The translations under genes were made by a program, and so were the position numbers. A stretch of DNA of 64,000 nt from Wuchereria bancrofti (taxonomy: Eukaryota > Nematoda > Chromadorea > Rhabditida > Onchocercidae): contig SSBO01000008.1 of the NCBI GenBank assembly GCA_005281725.1, positions 1,984,001 to 2,048,000 of the forward strand. The letters run 5' to 3'. How positions within the stretch are numbered: the first letter of the stretch is position 1; each line of letters begins with the position of its first letter. The notes below the pieces were generated by a model that was not told the DNA's origin, searched no databases, and was given only the letters and a program-made list of their open reading frames with translations. Positions 22,701-35,800 of this stretch are shown here, piece after piece.

Positions 22701-25700
22701 TAAAAGAATGAGAAAAAAGAAAAAAAGACCTGATTTTCAAAAGCAGTAGCAGGTACCATTTTTATAATAACATTAACAACACCTTGTGCTTTCTCATTAC
22801 GTCGTTTATCAACAACATTAGCAGTCATCTGATATGTTCGAGCTGGCATATTAGCATCCATTGTAATCTGAAAATTCAAAAAAAAAATTATCCATAAAAA
22901 AATAATTTATTATTTAGAAAAAATTAAACTGTCAACTTTATACCATGAACAAATATTAGATTTGATAAGACTATTAAATCAAATGAATTCAATATTTTAT
23001 TATTACTAATAAGTCCTAATCATTTCTCTTTGTTTTAGTTCTTCTTCCTTTTCACTCATTTCAGCTTCTTTTTAAGCTAATTAACATAATTGTAAACATA
23101 AGTTGCTTCATTATTATTCAAATTGAGATGTCTAATCAATTACTAACTTTTTAATTATGAAGAATGATGATTCAAAAAGAATGAATTTATGAAGAAATTA
23201 AAAGCAAAATACAAAAATTACATCTCCATTAATAGCAACACTGAAACCAGGTAAAGATTTGCCAGGTGCCCATGAGAATATTTTATCTGGTAAATCCCAG
23301 TCATCCTTATCTTCAACATATACTCGTCCAATTACTGTTTTCTCGAGACGACCCAGATAGCTATTCACAAAAATGGTCATTTCACCATTTCTCATCGGAC
23401 TATCATTCTAAAACAAACATTGACAATTTAATACATTTTAAAATGAATTTAAATTATCTTAATATAATTTAAATTACCTGCAAAATCACAAGAATTAAAA
23501 AAATTGATTTTTATAAAAAAAAAAGTTTAGAAAAAAGTTATAACTAAATTTTCATGTACAATCAGTATTCATTTAGAAGCTTTTTTAAAGCATTAGAAAA
23601 TTCAAATCAAGATATACTTCAAAACAGACTAGCAGTCTGAAGTGCTTCAGTTAAATTCCATCTATTTTTAAACTTTCCTCTAAAACTTTTTCTGAACTCT
23701 AAATAAGTACCATTAAAATGAAAAAAAAAAAAAAAAACGATATTTGATTTTCTGTAGAAAGTAGTGTCTCATTAATTCAAAAGCATAAAAGATTTAGCAA
23801 TGAATGGTACTTGAAATAAATTAATATTCCACTCATTCCTATCCAAAATCACAAAAGAATAGAAAATAGACAACAAAGAATTTACAATTTTTTCATTCAC
23901 AAATGACCTTTGACCGATGATAAATGAAAGACCAATAGAAATATCTAAAGCATAACAATCTATTATTCCCTAGGAACTGCATCTGATCAAATTCTGAGAA
24001 AATTTATCGAAGAAACCCTTAATTATAGACTAGCATATGCTTTTTACCAAAATGCTTAGATGATTTTCCTTAATGCACTGATTATTAGTGCAATCTTCAA
24101 TTTCACATACCATAATTTAGAGTTCAAAATATTTTCTAAAGCATTATAAATTTGTCAATTCTATCTCAATCACAAATTCAATTTTCAAAGAATATTCGTT
24201 ATTATAATAACATAAAGTTATTTTATAGAAGACATTATAAAAAAATAAAAAAAATGTGATTTTGTGACACTTTTCACAACGAACAGAGTAAATTGTATTT
24301 TTTTTTCCGTTTTTTTAATTAAATTAAAAGTTCAATCTTTCATTGAATTTTTCTCCTTGTTAATTGAAGAATAATAATGATTAGAAATGTTTATTATTGT
24401 TTCAATCTTTTCAATTACAAAAAGATCTGTCGCATTGAAACATTTGCCGAAAATACATGTATAGATAGAAATACTTATTGACATCGCATTTTTTTTTTGA
24501 ACATTCAAAAATTTAGTATTTAAAATGAAGCAATTTGGTATTTGAAGTGACAGCAAAAAAAAAAAAAAAAATGTCACCAAATATCAGTCTCTCTCTTTTT
24601 TTTTGATGAAATTTATTATTCTAGTAAGAACTATTTAATGTAAATTACCTCATCACCAATAATAATGTAAACAGAACGTTCCGACTGTAAACCACCCGAA
24701 TCTTTTAGGATTATAGGAATTTCGAGTTGTTTTCCCGGAAATTCAGCTTCACGATCTAAACGTTGTTTTGCTGTAACAAACATCGAACCATTACCATTAT
24801 CACCGTCTAAAATAAACAAATTTTAAATTCAATACCAATTTTTTTATTTCACTTTTTAACCAATATAATAGTTAAAAAAATTTCAACAAACTGACAAAGT
24901 ACGTCAAATAATCTGACAGAAATTTGCATAATGAAACTAAACAAAACTTTTAAACTAGAAAATTCTACGTAATGAATTGCTATGGAATAAAATGTGTTAT
25001 CATAACAATTCAAATGTTGTAATATCAACTTCAAATGTTGTAATATCAACAAAATCCATAATTTGTAACTTACAAGTATCATAAAACTTAGATCATAACT
25101 AATCAATTAAACAAACAAAAACTTTACTTTTATTATAGACAACATTTAGATATGCACCAAATTTGAAATCTGATGCTAATTTCATCATAAAAGGTGGTCC
25201 ATTCTCACTGAAACGAAAAATGAATTCATTATGATCATAAATATTTTAATTTTTCTTCTATTAAATCTTAAAAAAATATATATTTTTTTACCGCATATAT
25301 AAATACAAAAAATCCTTTAATGAGCTGTACCGTTTTTTTTTTCAAAAAAAAAATCTGTAAAACTGATTTTCAAGTTGAATTTTGAAAATTAAATTTAAGA
25401 CGTGAATTTTGACTAATTGAAGAAAAAACAAGTTTTATAAAGTGTACAATAAATTAAACAAATTTATGTCAAAAAATAAATTTTTTTCTTTTAGTTGCAT
25501 ACATGGTATCCGGATCATATGCTCGTATCTCACAAATTGGTTGCATTGTTGGATCGGTATTTTCCATGAAAACACACGGATTTGGTACCGTATATGGTAC
25601 CGGTGCATTATCATTAACATCTTGCACATAAATTTCAATTGTTTGAAATCCAACATTTCCAGCTAAAAGATAATAAGAAATAAAACTAACATAAAATAAG

Positions 25701-26743
25701 AAAAGATAACGAAATAATTTAAAGATGGAATTTACAACGTATTAAAAAAATATCACGTAAATACGTCAAAGCAAAAGTTAATAATGTCAAAGTGAGACAA
25801 AAAAAAAAAATAAGTTAATGAAATTACAATTTCCTTCATTTATCAAGTATTATATTTTTTTTTTTTTTATAAAATATAAACAAACCAGAATCAAATGCTT
25901 CAATAACCAAATTATATTTTGGAATTTCTTCACGATCAAGCCGTTGAGCAACACATAATGAACCACTTTGATCAATTGAAAATTGACGTTTCGGATCAGT
26001 TTGTCGATTGATTCGAAATCTAAAATTATCATTTCTATAGATTAATAATTTTAGTTTAATTTTTTTAAAAATATTTTTATTCAGTAGTGAAATTTACAAT
26101 CAGTTCTTTTTTCACTGATAAATTTTGCAGGAAATTCAACAGAATCCCTTTTTTTTTTTTTCGCTTAATACATCTTTTTCCATTTCATTGAATTTCTTCA
26201 TCTCAGTGAAATACTTCATTAGTCGTTTCTATTTCATCGATACAAATGCCATACGATAGGAATAGATTTAATTAGTTTCAATCGTCTTTGCAGTGATGTC
26301 TAATACATTTATGCATGCATCTTTTTCATTTTCATCAATATAAATTATTAGACAGACATTCAAATAAGCCTAACAAATATGCTATGGGATTTTTATATTA
26401 AATAAAATTAAAAATTTAATCCTAATAAAGTGAGTTATTCTTATTCAGTATTGATATTCTTTTCTTTTTTTTTTCATAAAATGCACTACCATATTATTAT
26501 TATTACTATTATTATTATTATCATCATCATTATTATTATCATTATTATTATCATTATTATTTTATCATTATTATTATTATCATTATTATTATTATTATTA
26601 TCATTATTATTATTATTATCATTATTATCGTTATTATTATTACTATTATTATTTACATTATTATTATTATCATTACCATTATTATTATTATCATTATTAT
26701 TATTATCATTATTATTATTATCATTATTATTATTATTATTATA

Positions 26744-26778
<35 letters not shown>

Positions 26779-27968
26779 TTCATCATTCTATTTCTGTTAA
26801 ATAAATATGATAGTAATTTTTTTTGGGAAAATTAGATTGTCTATTCATTCAAAAATGTTCATTTTATATCAAATTGAAATTTCTTTCATCTTTTTTTTTT
26901 CGCTTGAAACATGATAATATGCTAAGAATATGATGCTAAATGCATGTAAAATGTGCTTCATAAATTCTAACAATTTAAATTTATATTTCTCAAACATTTT
27001 CAAAATATTGAACTCATCAAGAAAAATCGATTGCTTTTGATCTTTTATTCATTCACTAAACAACAATAAAACATAATATTCTTCAGTCATTTAGAAAATT
27101 GAAATTTTCATGATTTCTTCTCAAAAAAAAAAATTTTTTTTTGAAGAAAAGAAAAAAAACCTGAATGTTCCATTTAATTTCTGCAATTTTAGCTAAAAAA
27201 AAAAACATTAAATATTTTTGTAAATAACATATATGATCAAAATGCAATGATAAATTAACTTCGTTAAAAGTTCTGTTAATTAATTTAAATAACTTATTTT
27301 ATGCATAATTAAAAAAAAAAAATCGTACAGATGTGTAAGCTACTAGTAATTAGCATTGATATAATCTTAACTCTGTGAATATTATGTGACAATTGACAGT
27401 TGCTAATTCCCTCCGTTTTTCCATTTCGGATGAGCGATTGAAGAGAAGTTGCCTTCTGCTCTATTTCTCACAATTAAATATTATTTTTTATAGCATTTGT
27501 TTATGTTTATTATGCTATTTTATGACAATATAAGCTGAAACATATGGCAGCTAATGTAACTAAAAGATAAAAGGTAAAATAAATTATAAAGAAAATCATT
27601 TCAATAATGTCAATAATAAATAAATAAAAAAAAAAATGATTTTGTGACTTTTTACAATAAATGTAAGTTAGATAAAATTGTAAAAGTAAATTATATCCTT
27701 TCATTGATTACAACTTTAGAAATTTATAATCGAATAATAATAAGTTAATTAATTATGTCAATAACCTGTTCAGGTTTATGACTGGAATTGATAGTGATTG
27801 TTTGATCAATCGTAAAATATTGGAAGAATTTATTTTCTTTAGGTAATGTTTAAAAATTTGATTTTATCTCTTTTAGGAAAAGGTACTAAACTATATTACG
27901 AAGGTCATATACAACAGGTGCAACATCGGGATGAGTTGATAATTACAACACCTAAATGTTACAGGGTT

Positions 27969-28005
<37 letters not shown>

Positions 28006-29849
28006 TTCACTGTCAAATCGGTAAACATCATTTAAGCCTTTTCGTCACCTCTGTAATTAAAGGTCAACATAATCTAGATTCACAAATAGCAATAACTTTT
28101 ATTTATTCATTCCCATTAGAATGAAATCTTTAAATGAATTTGACTTAAAAAAATTAGTAATTTTAATCCCTTATTTTTCTAATCCTTTTTCTTTTTTCCG
28201 GGAAAATTGGTGCGATTTTTTTTTTCCTCAATTGAATAGTAATGAATCAATCAAATTGTGAATTTAGAACAAACTATAAACTAGCTCACTCTCACATGCA
28301 AAAATTCTAAGCTCAAATTTTTTTTGCTCATTGTGATTTGACATTTTCTAATCTTATGTGTTCCCTTTAAAGTACAAATAAACATGCTTTATGATTTTAA
28401 TCAAAGAAAAAGAAAAAAAAAATGAATGGAACAAGGAGCTTTGTTGTTGTCATCAAAAAAAAAAATGGATGGATGGAACAGTTCAATTACAATAAAACAG
28501 TCAAACCGTTTTTTTTTTTTTTTTCTGAAAGTGGGAATAAAATAGCTAACCAGATTAACTCAATAATTAATACAAATATTGAATTTGATAAGCGAACTAT
28601 GATAAGTGAATAATTTTTATCACTTTCAAACTTATAATTCCATCTTTTTTTTTTTTTTTGTTTTGTTTTTTATTCATAACAACTAATCAATCCCAATATT
28701 AATCAGTTCAATTGAAAGTTAATCAATTCTGATTGATGAGATCATTCTGAAAAATGATCGATTGATCATCTTTCCTTGATTGTAGCTTATTGCATAATGC
28801 ATATTTGTCAACTAATGGAAGAAAGATAATATCGAATGGAATGTTATCACTATAAAATATCAACAAATCATCCCAATTTTCTTGCCATTAACCATAATGT
28901 TCGAATTTCAGAAAGCATTCAAACTTCGTCGCTTTCTAATTTTATCAACAAATCGTAACTGATCGCAATTTAAGATAATTTCAAAACAGAGAACTGGAAA
29001 TGATCCTATATGATAACCACAGTGTACAATCATTTATCGACTTTTTGAAATGGTAAAACACAAACACACACACACACACACACATGACTCATCGATGACT
29101 AATTCAAGGTCAAAATGTCCAAATATGTCTCAAACAAAAAATTTCAAACATTCGATCAATTTTAAAATTTAAATAAAAAAAAAAAGAGGACTTCACAAAT
29201 GTTCAGAAAGTACTTATGTTCTAAATTGATTGTATGTCATATACATGCGCTAAAAGTGTTTTTTTTTTTTGTTCTCAAAAAAAAAAAAAAAAAAACAGAT
29301 ATCTATAGAAGATCTAATAGATTACTCTTACATATCGCAAAGGTTACGAATTAAGGAGCTTCTGTGTAAATAGTATAAAAATCAAGGATAAAAATGCGCT
29401 AAAGCTTAAAAATTTATAGTAAGCTATCAATTTATTTAATGAAAATTTTTCTAGAAAAAAAGAAAAAAAAAATGGAAAATAAAAATAAATAAATAAACTT
29501 ACGTTAGATTATGTGTCATTGAATCCTTATCTTCGGCACGAAATGTTGCAATCAATGTGCCTACGGGTGTATCTTCTGTTAAATTCTTGGTTAGCCTTAC
29601 CACAATATCACGCTGACTTTTACCAGCAAAATTCAAGAAACGTGATTGGCTAGGATATGAGCCAAGAAAGAATTGTGATAATTCTTCGCCTTCTACTGCT
29701 ACTACTACTACTGAGATACACCAAATAGTCAGAAGGAGATGCCAAAGTATAGAATTATTTGAAATTTTCGACCTTTTCGAAATAACTTTAACATAATGAT
29801 CATTTAAATGATGATGACGATGATGCATTTGTGAGCGAACATTGGACAT
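15988..29849 (-). CDS. hmr-1: Classical cadherin, short isoform with its own signal peptide
   Basis: The short form begins in exon S (coding 29849-29503) and uses the same 21 downstream exons as the long form, from 26019 to the TGA at 15988-15990. The total is 3,825 nt, an exact multiple of three, giving 1,274 residues. It would keep only the two most membrane-proximal EC repeats, then the primitive-cadherin region, EGF/LamG modules, transmembrane segment and tail. The start (29849) was chosen because it lies three bases after a TTTTCAG acceptor and gives a plausible signal peptide. The next in-frame Met (29828) is an alternative. In C. elegans the comparable short isoform, HMR-1A, is the epithelial form; that role here is inference. 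Confidence 0.85.
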
Positions 29850-32800
29850 ATGCTGAAAATTCCGCAGCGGAACAGAATTAATTATATCAGTGGTACTAGT
29901 ATCGATAGACTCACACTGCGGTATCATTTTCATCCGCATCCTGAATCGTAAATTTGGCAACCATTTTGCCAAGCCATGCATCTTCATATAATTGGACATA
30001 TTGTGGTCCGTTGATAACCGGCGGATTATCATTCCTGTCTTGGAGCTCGATGTACAGTTTAGTTGTTGCATAGTATCGGCCATCATAAACACGAATACCG
30101 AGCGTGAAACCGTCACGCTGTGTTGGATCTTCGTAATCTAACGGCTACAAAAGGAAAAAAAAAAAGACGCTACGCTTACTTCCGTAGAATACTGTCAGAA
30201 ATTTTTTTCTTCTTTTTTCCAACTTCACTCAATTGCAGGAAAATAACTTTTCTTCCGGATTTCACAGTGTCAATAATAGATAGAATGATTGAAGTAACTT
30301 TTAGAATGAATCAGAAGGAATTGATAATACGGAAAAGCGATATGAGATTTTTTGGAATGAAAGAAGAAGCCGGAAAGAGCAGGGAAAGCACACACACACA
30401 CACACACAATTTAGGTATGTGTTCTTTGTGGCAGTGAATCAGCTGCTTATTGTATACTGAAAATAGTTCATACAGGTGTTTGTTGATTGAAGAAAGGCAT
30501 TTTAATGATGATAACGATGATAAAGCAATGAAGAAGAAACCGGAAAGAGACAAATGTAAACTGATTAGAAGGATGAGAAAAATCCTGAATTGATATAAGA
30601 TTAATAATGTAGCTTTAACATGGCAGTGTAATGAACTCTAAACATAAAACTTTCTTCTTCAAGTTCGTCCGAATTTTCCAAAAATTCAAATGTTTTCTTT
30701 TTTTTTTTTTTTTTGTATGAAACCTGAAAATAGAATGAAATTATAAATGATAATTTAATGATAATTTAATGATACGTTTGTATGAATTATAGAGAATGCT
30801 ATATGATAATGAAATAAGCAGTCGATATTTTCATCTTTTAGTTTACATATCAAACAACTGATAAAAGAGCATTTTAACTGATGAATCATTTGAGAATCAT
30901 CCATCAATAAATCACCAATATATAAATGTAAATAAGAATAGGGAAGAGGAAATAGGTAAGATTGAAGGAAATGAGAAGCAAATAGATTCGCAATAGGAAA
31001 TTTAAAAAAAAAAAATTTGAAATGATTAATTTGATCTTTAGTTTATTTAATAAAACATAAACTTTTTCTTTATCTAAATAAGACAGTCACTCTGTCACAT
31101 CCTGAAAATAGGTGAAAAAAAAAAACTGTATGGTCAGTATTAATCATGCTAAATAAGAAGAATGAAGAAAAAGCAAAAATTCTTCCTGATAAAAGCTTAT
31201 AATATTATGAATGTAATATTCATAAGGAGAGAGAGAGGGAGAGAGGGAGAGGGAGAGAGAGAGAGACGTTATTCCTATTAATGTGAAATAATTTTTAAAT
31301 AATACAGAGAGAATCTCTTTTGAAAGATAACATTTAAGTTAAAGAGAAACATTTGGCAATGAAAAAAAAAAAAAAAAAAAAAAAAGGAGCTCAAATGCAT
31401 ATTTAGAAAAAAAGGAAATGTACATTTAGAGTGTAAAGAAAAATCATTTAGCAAAAATGAAAATCAATTTGTTATACTCTAAAATCATTTGTCGAGGAAA
31501 CAACAATTTCCTTAGAGATTTCATTTCATTTCATTTTATTTTCAATAGAAAAAAGAAATGAAACTAAAAGTTATGGGAAGCATTGGATGGAAATAATTAA
31601 AAAAAAAAAAAAGAAAGAGTAAGAGTTAAATAATTGAAATTAATAGGAATGATAAATACGAATGCTTTATTACACAGAAGGCTAATTGATGCTAATAAGT
31701 TATATTTAATTATTCCAACATAACTAATTCGAATCAAAATTCATTTTATAATTCAAAATTCATCAAATACAACTAGTAACAACTTATGACATTATTCGAG
31801 AACTGAAAAGAAGATACATTCTAAATTGACAAATTCTATTTGCTCATTTCATATCATTTTAATATATCTATCTTGACCAAGACTTTGATATAGATAATGT
31901 CGTAATTGTAGCACTGAAACTTTTCCATCAATTTCCCGCATCATTTATTTCATCATAGCATTTTCCTTCCGTTTAAACCATTCCGTTTCATTTCTAATTT
32001 TAGTATGAATATGAAATTACAAATTATTCCATTAAAGTTTCCACCAATTAAACTTCCAATAAAACTACGTTTAACTTTTAATAATAACAAACAACATTTA
32101 GCATTAATAAATCCGTATAGCTTAACAGTGTAACAAATTTGCAAATGATAGTATGATAAAACTTTCGATAAGATGATATGACAAAACTCCCGGTGAGATT
32201 ATATGACAAAACTCCCGATAAGATGATATGACAAAACTCCCGATGAGACTGGATGAACTCCCAATGAGATGATATGACAATAATCCCGATGAGATGATAT
32301 GACAAAACTCCCGATGAGACTGTATGAACTCCCAATGAGATGCTATGACAAAACTCCCGATGAGATTATATGACAAAACTCCCGATAAGATGATATGACA
32401 AAACTCCCGATGAGACTGTATGAACTCCCAATGAGATGGTATGACAAAAACCCCGATGAGATGGTATGACAAAACTCCCGATGAGATGGTATGACAAAAC
32501 TCCCAATGAGATGATATGACAATAATCCCGATGAGATGATATGACAGTGTCACCGGTGGGCTGCATATCGGTCTCGCGAAATGATACATGTGACAATTAA
32601 GAGTTCAACAGTCTTTTTTGAATTCATTTTGCTGAGAATATTGGTAGTTATTTTTTTTTTTTAATACAACAAAAAAATTAAATATTGACTTCAGTCTTTC
32701 ATGATAATTATTTTTAATTTCATGTAAATTATTTCATACATACATCTATCATTAACAAATTCATGTAATGATTGAAACTAACAAATTGCTTTTTGGAAAA

Positions 32801-35800
32801 CAAATTCTCAAAGTATATGAATTTAGGGATGAAAGAAATGAGGACAATTGAATCAACAAATTTTCACAAATTGAGGAAGTAAAATAACGTAGAAATAGGA
32901 CTAAGATGGAAAGCAAAAATTAGGATGAAATAAAATGGAAGGAAATAAATAAATAAATAAAATGTTTGATATGTAGGAAAATTTTTTCTTATGAATTTCA
33001 GACAAAAAAAAAAGAAGTATTCCCGCGATTTTTCAATTCAATTAAAAATGACAATTTTGATATCATTCATCGGCTATAATCATAGGAAATAAGATAAAAT
33101 TGAAAAGTGAGGATAATTAATGGGGAATAAATGCTATATGTCAAATAATTTCACAAATTCGATTACCTTGAAAAACTATTATACATTTATTTTTATTATA
33201 ACTGTAAATCTATCAATTAACTTTCCTACAAACAGGAATTTTTTTTTTTTTTTTTAAAGATATTTCTGCCAATTTTTTTTTTTTCTTTTTCTTTTTTATA
33301 TTGCTTTCCTGAATGGGTCATTCTTATTCGACGATGAAAACGATTATAGCGACATCGACAAGGAGGAAATCAAGCAATAAATGAAGTTTGAAGTGTCTTA
33401 CGACAAAAAAAAAAAAAAGATTGAGGGACGGTCTATATCGACCTTAATTTTCAAATTTCAATTCAATTTTCGTTTCACTATTATATTTCTCACATCTTTT
33501 GTCTTCTATTGTCAATATTACAATCTAAATTTTGTTATGGAAAAAGAAAAAAAAAAAGAAAATACAGTAATAATTTTAAGCATATCATTAAAAGTAATAA
33601 CATAACTACTTGAACGATAGAACTCATCAAATATTTTGGAAATTAAAAAAGGAGAAAAAAGAAATTTTTTTTTTTTTTTTTTTAAGAAAAACTTTGATTC
33701 TCAATATAGTTCGTTTTAATGTCAGAAAAAGAATTGATGAATAGTTCCAATGATAAAATATTGTACATATATCAGAAAAAGAAAAAAAGAAAGAATTAAT
33801 CACTTCACGGATCATTTATGTGAAATTGTCGAATTCGCAATCAAAAATTTGTAAAAAGTTTCTTTTCTCTTTTTTTTTTTTTTTTTTTTTTCAATTGAAA
33901 AATGTTTTATGGAAAAAAAAGTAAAAATCTTTTTTTGTGATAATAGTAGCAATTTACAATGATACATTCGCCTTCGTCTTATCGTTGCAAACAAAATCAA
34001 ATTCATCACTGATCGATCGATCGATCCAATCAGTTTCCTACGCTCCGTTACAAAAAAAAAATGGGTGTAGTAGGAATTATATGAAATTTCCAGCTCATTA
34101 ATTACAATATAATAATATTTGAAGGATTATTTACAATGACATCTTAAAATGAATATTTCATAGCAAAAAAAAAAAAAGAAAATTTTTTTTATAAGAAAAG
34201 AAAAAAAAAAAAAAAACGTTAAAAATTATAAACGAAAAGAAAATTTTTATAAGCAACAAAAAAAGAAAAAAAAAAATGGCAAAATTATTTGCTTGCATTT
34301 ATATTTCTTATATATATATGCAATTTCATTTTATCACTCATTCAATACTATCCAATGTTTCGTTATGAGCAAATAAACCGAAAAGAAAATAATACTTTTA
34401 GTATTTTATAGCATTCAGAGTAAAAGTAATAAAATTTGTGATGAAGTTATACAAAATTACATCAACTATTCATCTAAAAGTTATAATAAAACATTTAAAG
34501 GTTAAGAAAAAAAAAAAAAAAAAGAAAAACCGACAAATATTGGTATAAAAGTAAAAATGTAAGTATCACATATAAAAAGTTTTAGGGTCACACCTATGGT
34601 AGTAGTATCCATTTAAAATTTTGCATATCATTAACTTTGCATTCTTTCTTAAAATTATAAAATGAAAAAAAGAATTGGTACCCTAAAATTCATTTTCCTT
34701 CCAAAAAAATATATCTTCCTTTTTTTCCCCACTTTTTAAAATGATATAAAAATTTTTAAAATTTTCATAAATTGTTCTCTAAAAATAAGCTTTATTAAAA
34801 AAAGAAAAAAAAACGATCAGTTACAATTTATGAGAATTAAAACATTTAAAATTATAGTGAAATTGTTTTCGTTGTTCCTTCTAAAAAGAAATTGGAACAT
34901 TAAATGATCGATGCATATAACTTTTGAAAAATTATCGTTAAAATTATATGATATTGATTTTTTCAAATTTGGAATTTATTTGTGTAAAAAAAAAAGAGAT
35001 TTAGCATAAAATTGAAAAAAAGCTAATCATCGTTAATGAAACAATTTGAAGCTAAATCATTAATCCAGTTAACATGATGAAATTAATTTTAACTCATCGT
35101 AATTTCATTCAATATTTTCATGTCATGTAAAAAAAAAAAAAAAAAAAGAAAAGGCGGAAAGTTGTAAAGGAGAAGGCGAAAAAGTCATAAATTCTCATAT
35201 TTAAAAAAAAAAAAAAACCCTAAACATTAGAACTATTTCATAATGTTCTCTACAACTGTTCACTAAATTTAATCATTGTTTAAAAGTACGAAATAAGCAA
35301 ATCTTTTATTTTTCCTCTTTTTCTCTCTCTTTTTTCTTTTTTTTTTTCTTGTCACATATCGGCAAGTATAAAAGGTTATCTTATCGAGATAAAAGCATTC
35401 AGCGCTTTAAAGATATTTTGTATTAATGAAATGAAAATGATTTATCCTTAGCTATTTATTGTTGGCACGAAGAGTATGCAAAAGTTTTTTTTTTTTGTGT
35501 AATTTACTAAATAATAAATAAAACAATTTATCATTTTAGTATGAAAGGAAGAAAAAATCTGAATACTATCGATTATAACATCTCCGGAAAGAATGCAAAG
35601 AATACGGAATTAAATTATTCAAAAAAAAAAAATGAGAAAAAAATGGCCAGAATGAAAAATGATGAAAATTTTAATTGAGTTAAAAAATCATCGAGCATAT
35701 CATTCACTCTCTTAGTTAGTTAGAAACAGCAATTATCGATTAAATTTTTCTTTTTTTTTTTTCTTTATTAATCATTGAATTCTAATAAAAAATGATAGTT

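Noticed and set aside
26430..26777. 115-codon plus-strand open frame rich in I and L
   Set aside because: It is translation of an ATT/ATC microsatellite.
29933..30116. Upstream Met codons (30116, 29933) as start of the short cadherin
   Set aside because: They lie within exon L upstream of a strong acceptor and would put 80-120 residues before the hydrophobic core, unlike a signal peptide.
32078..32596. Three overlapping minus-strand frames with a repeated [13 protein letters not shown] peptide
   Set aside because: They arise from a 25-bp minisatellite read in several frames; no domain, no splice or start context.
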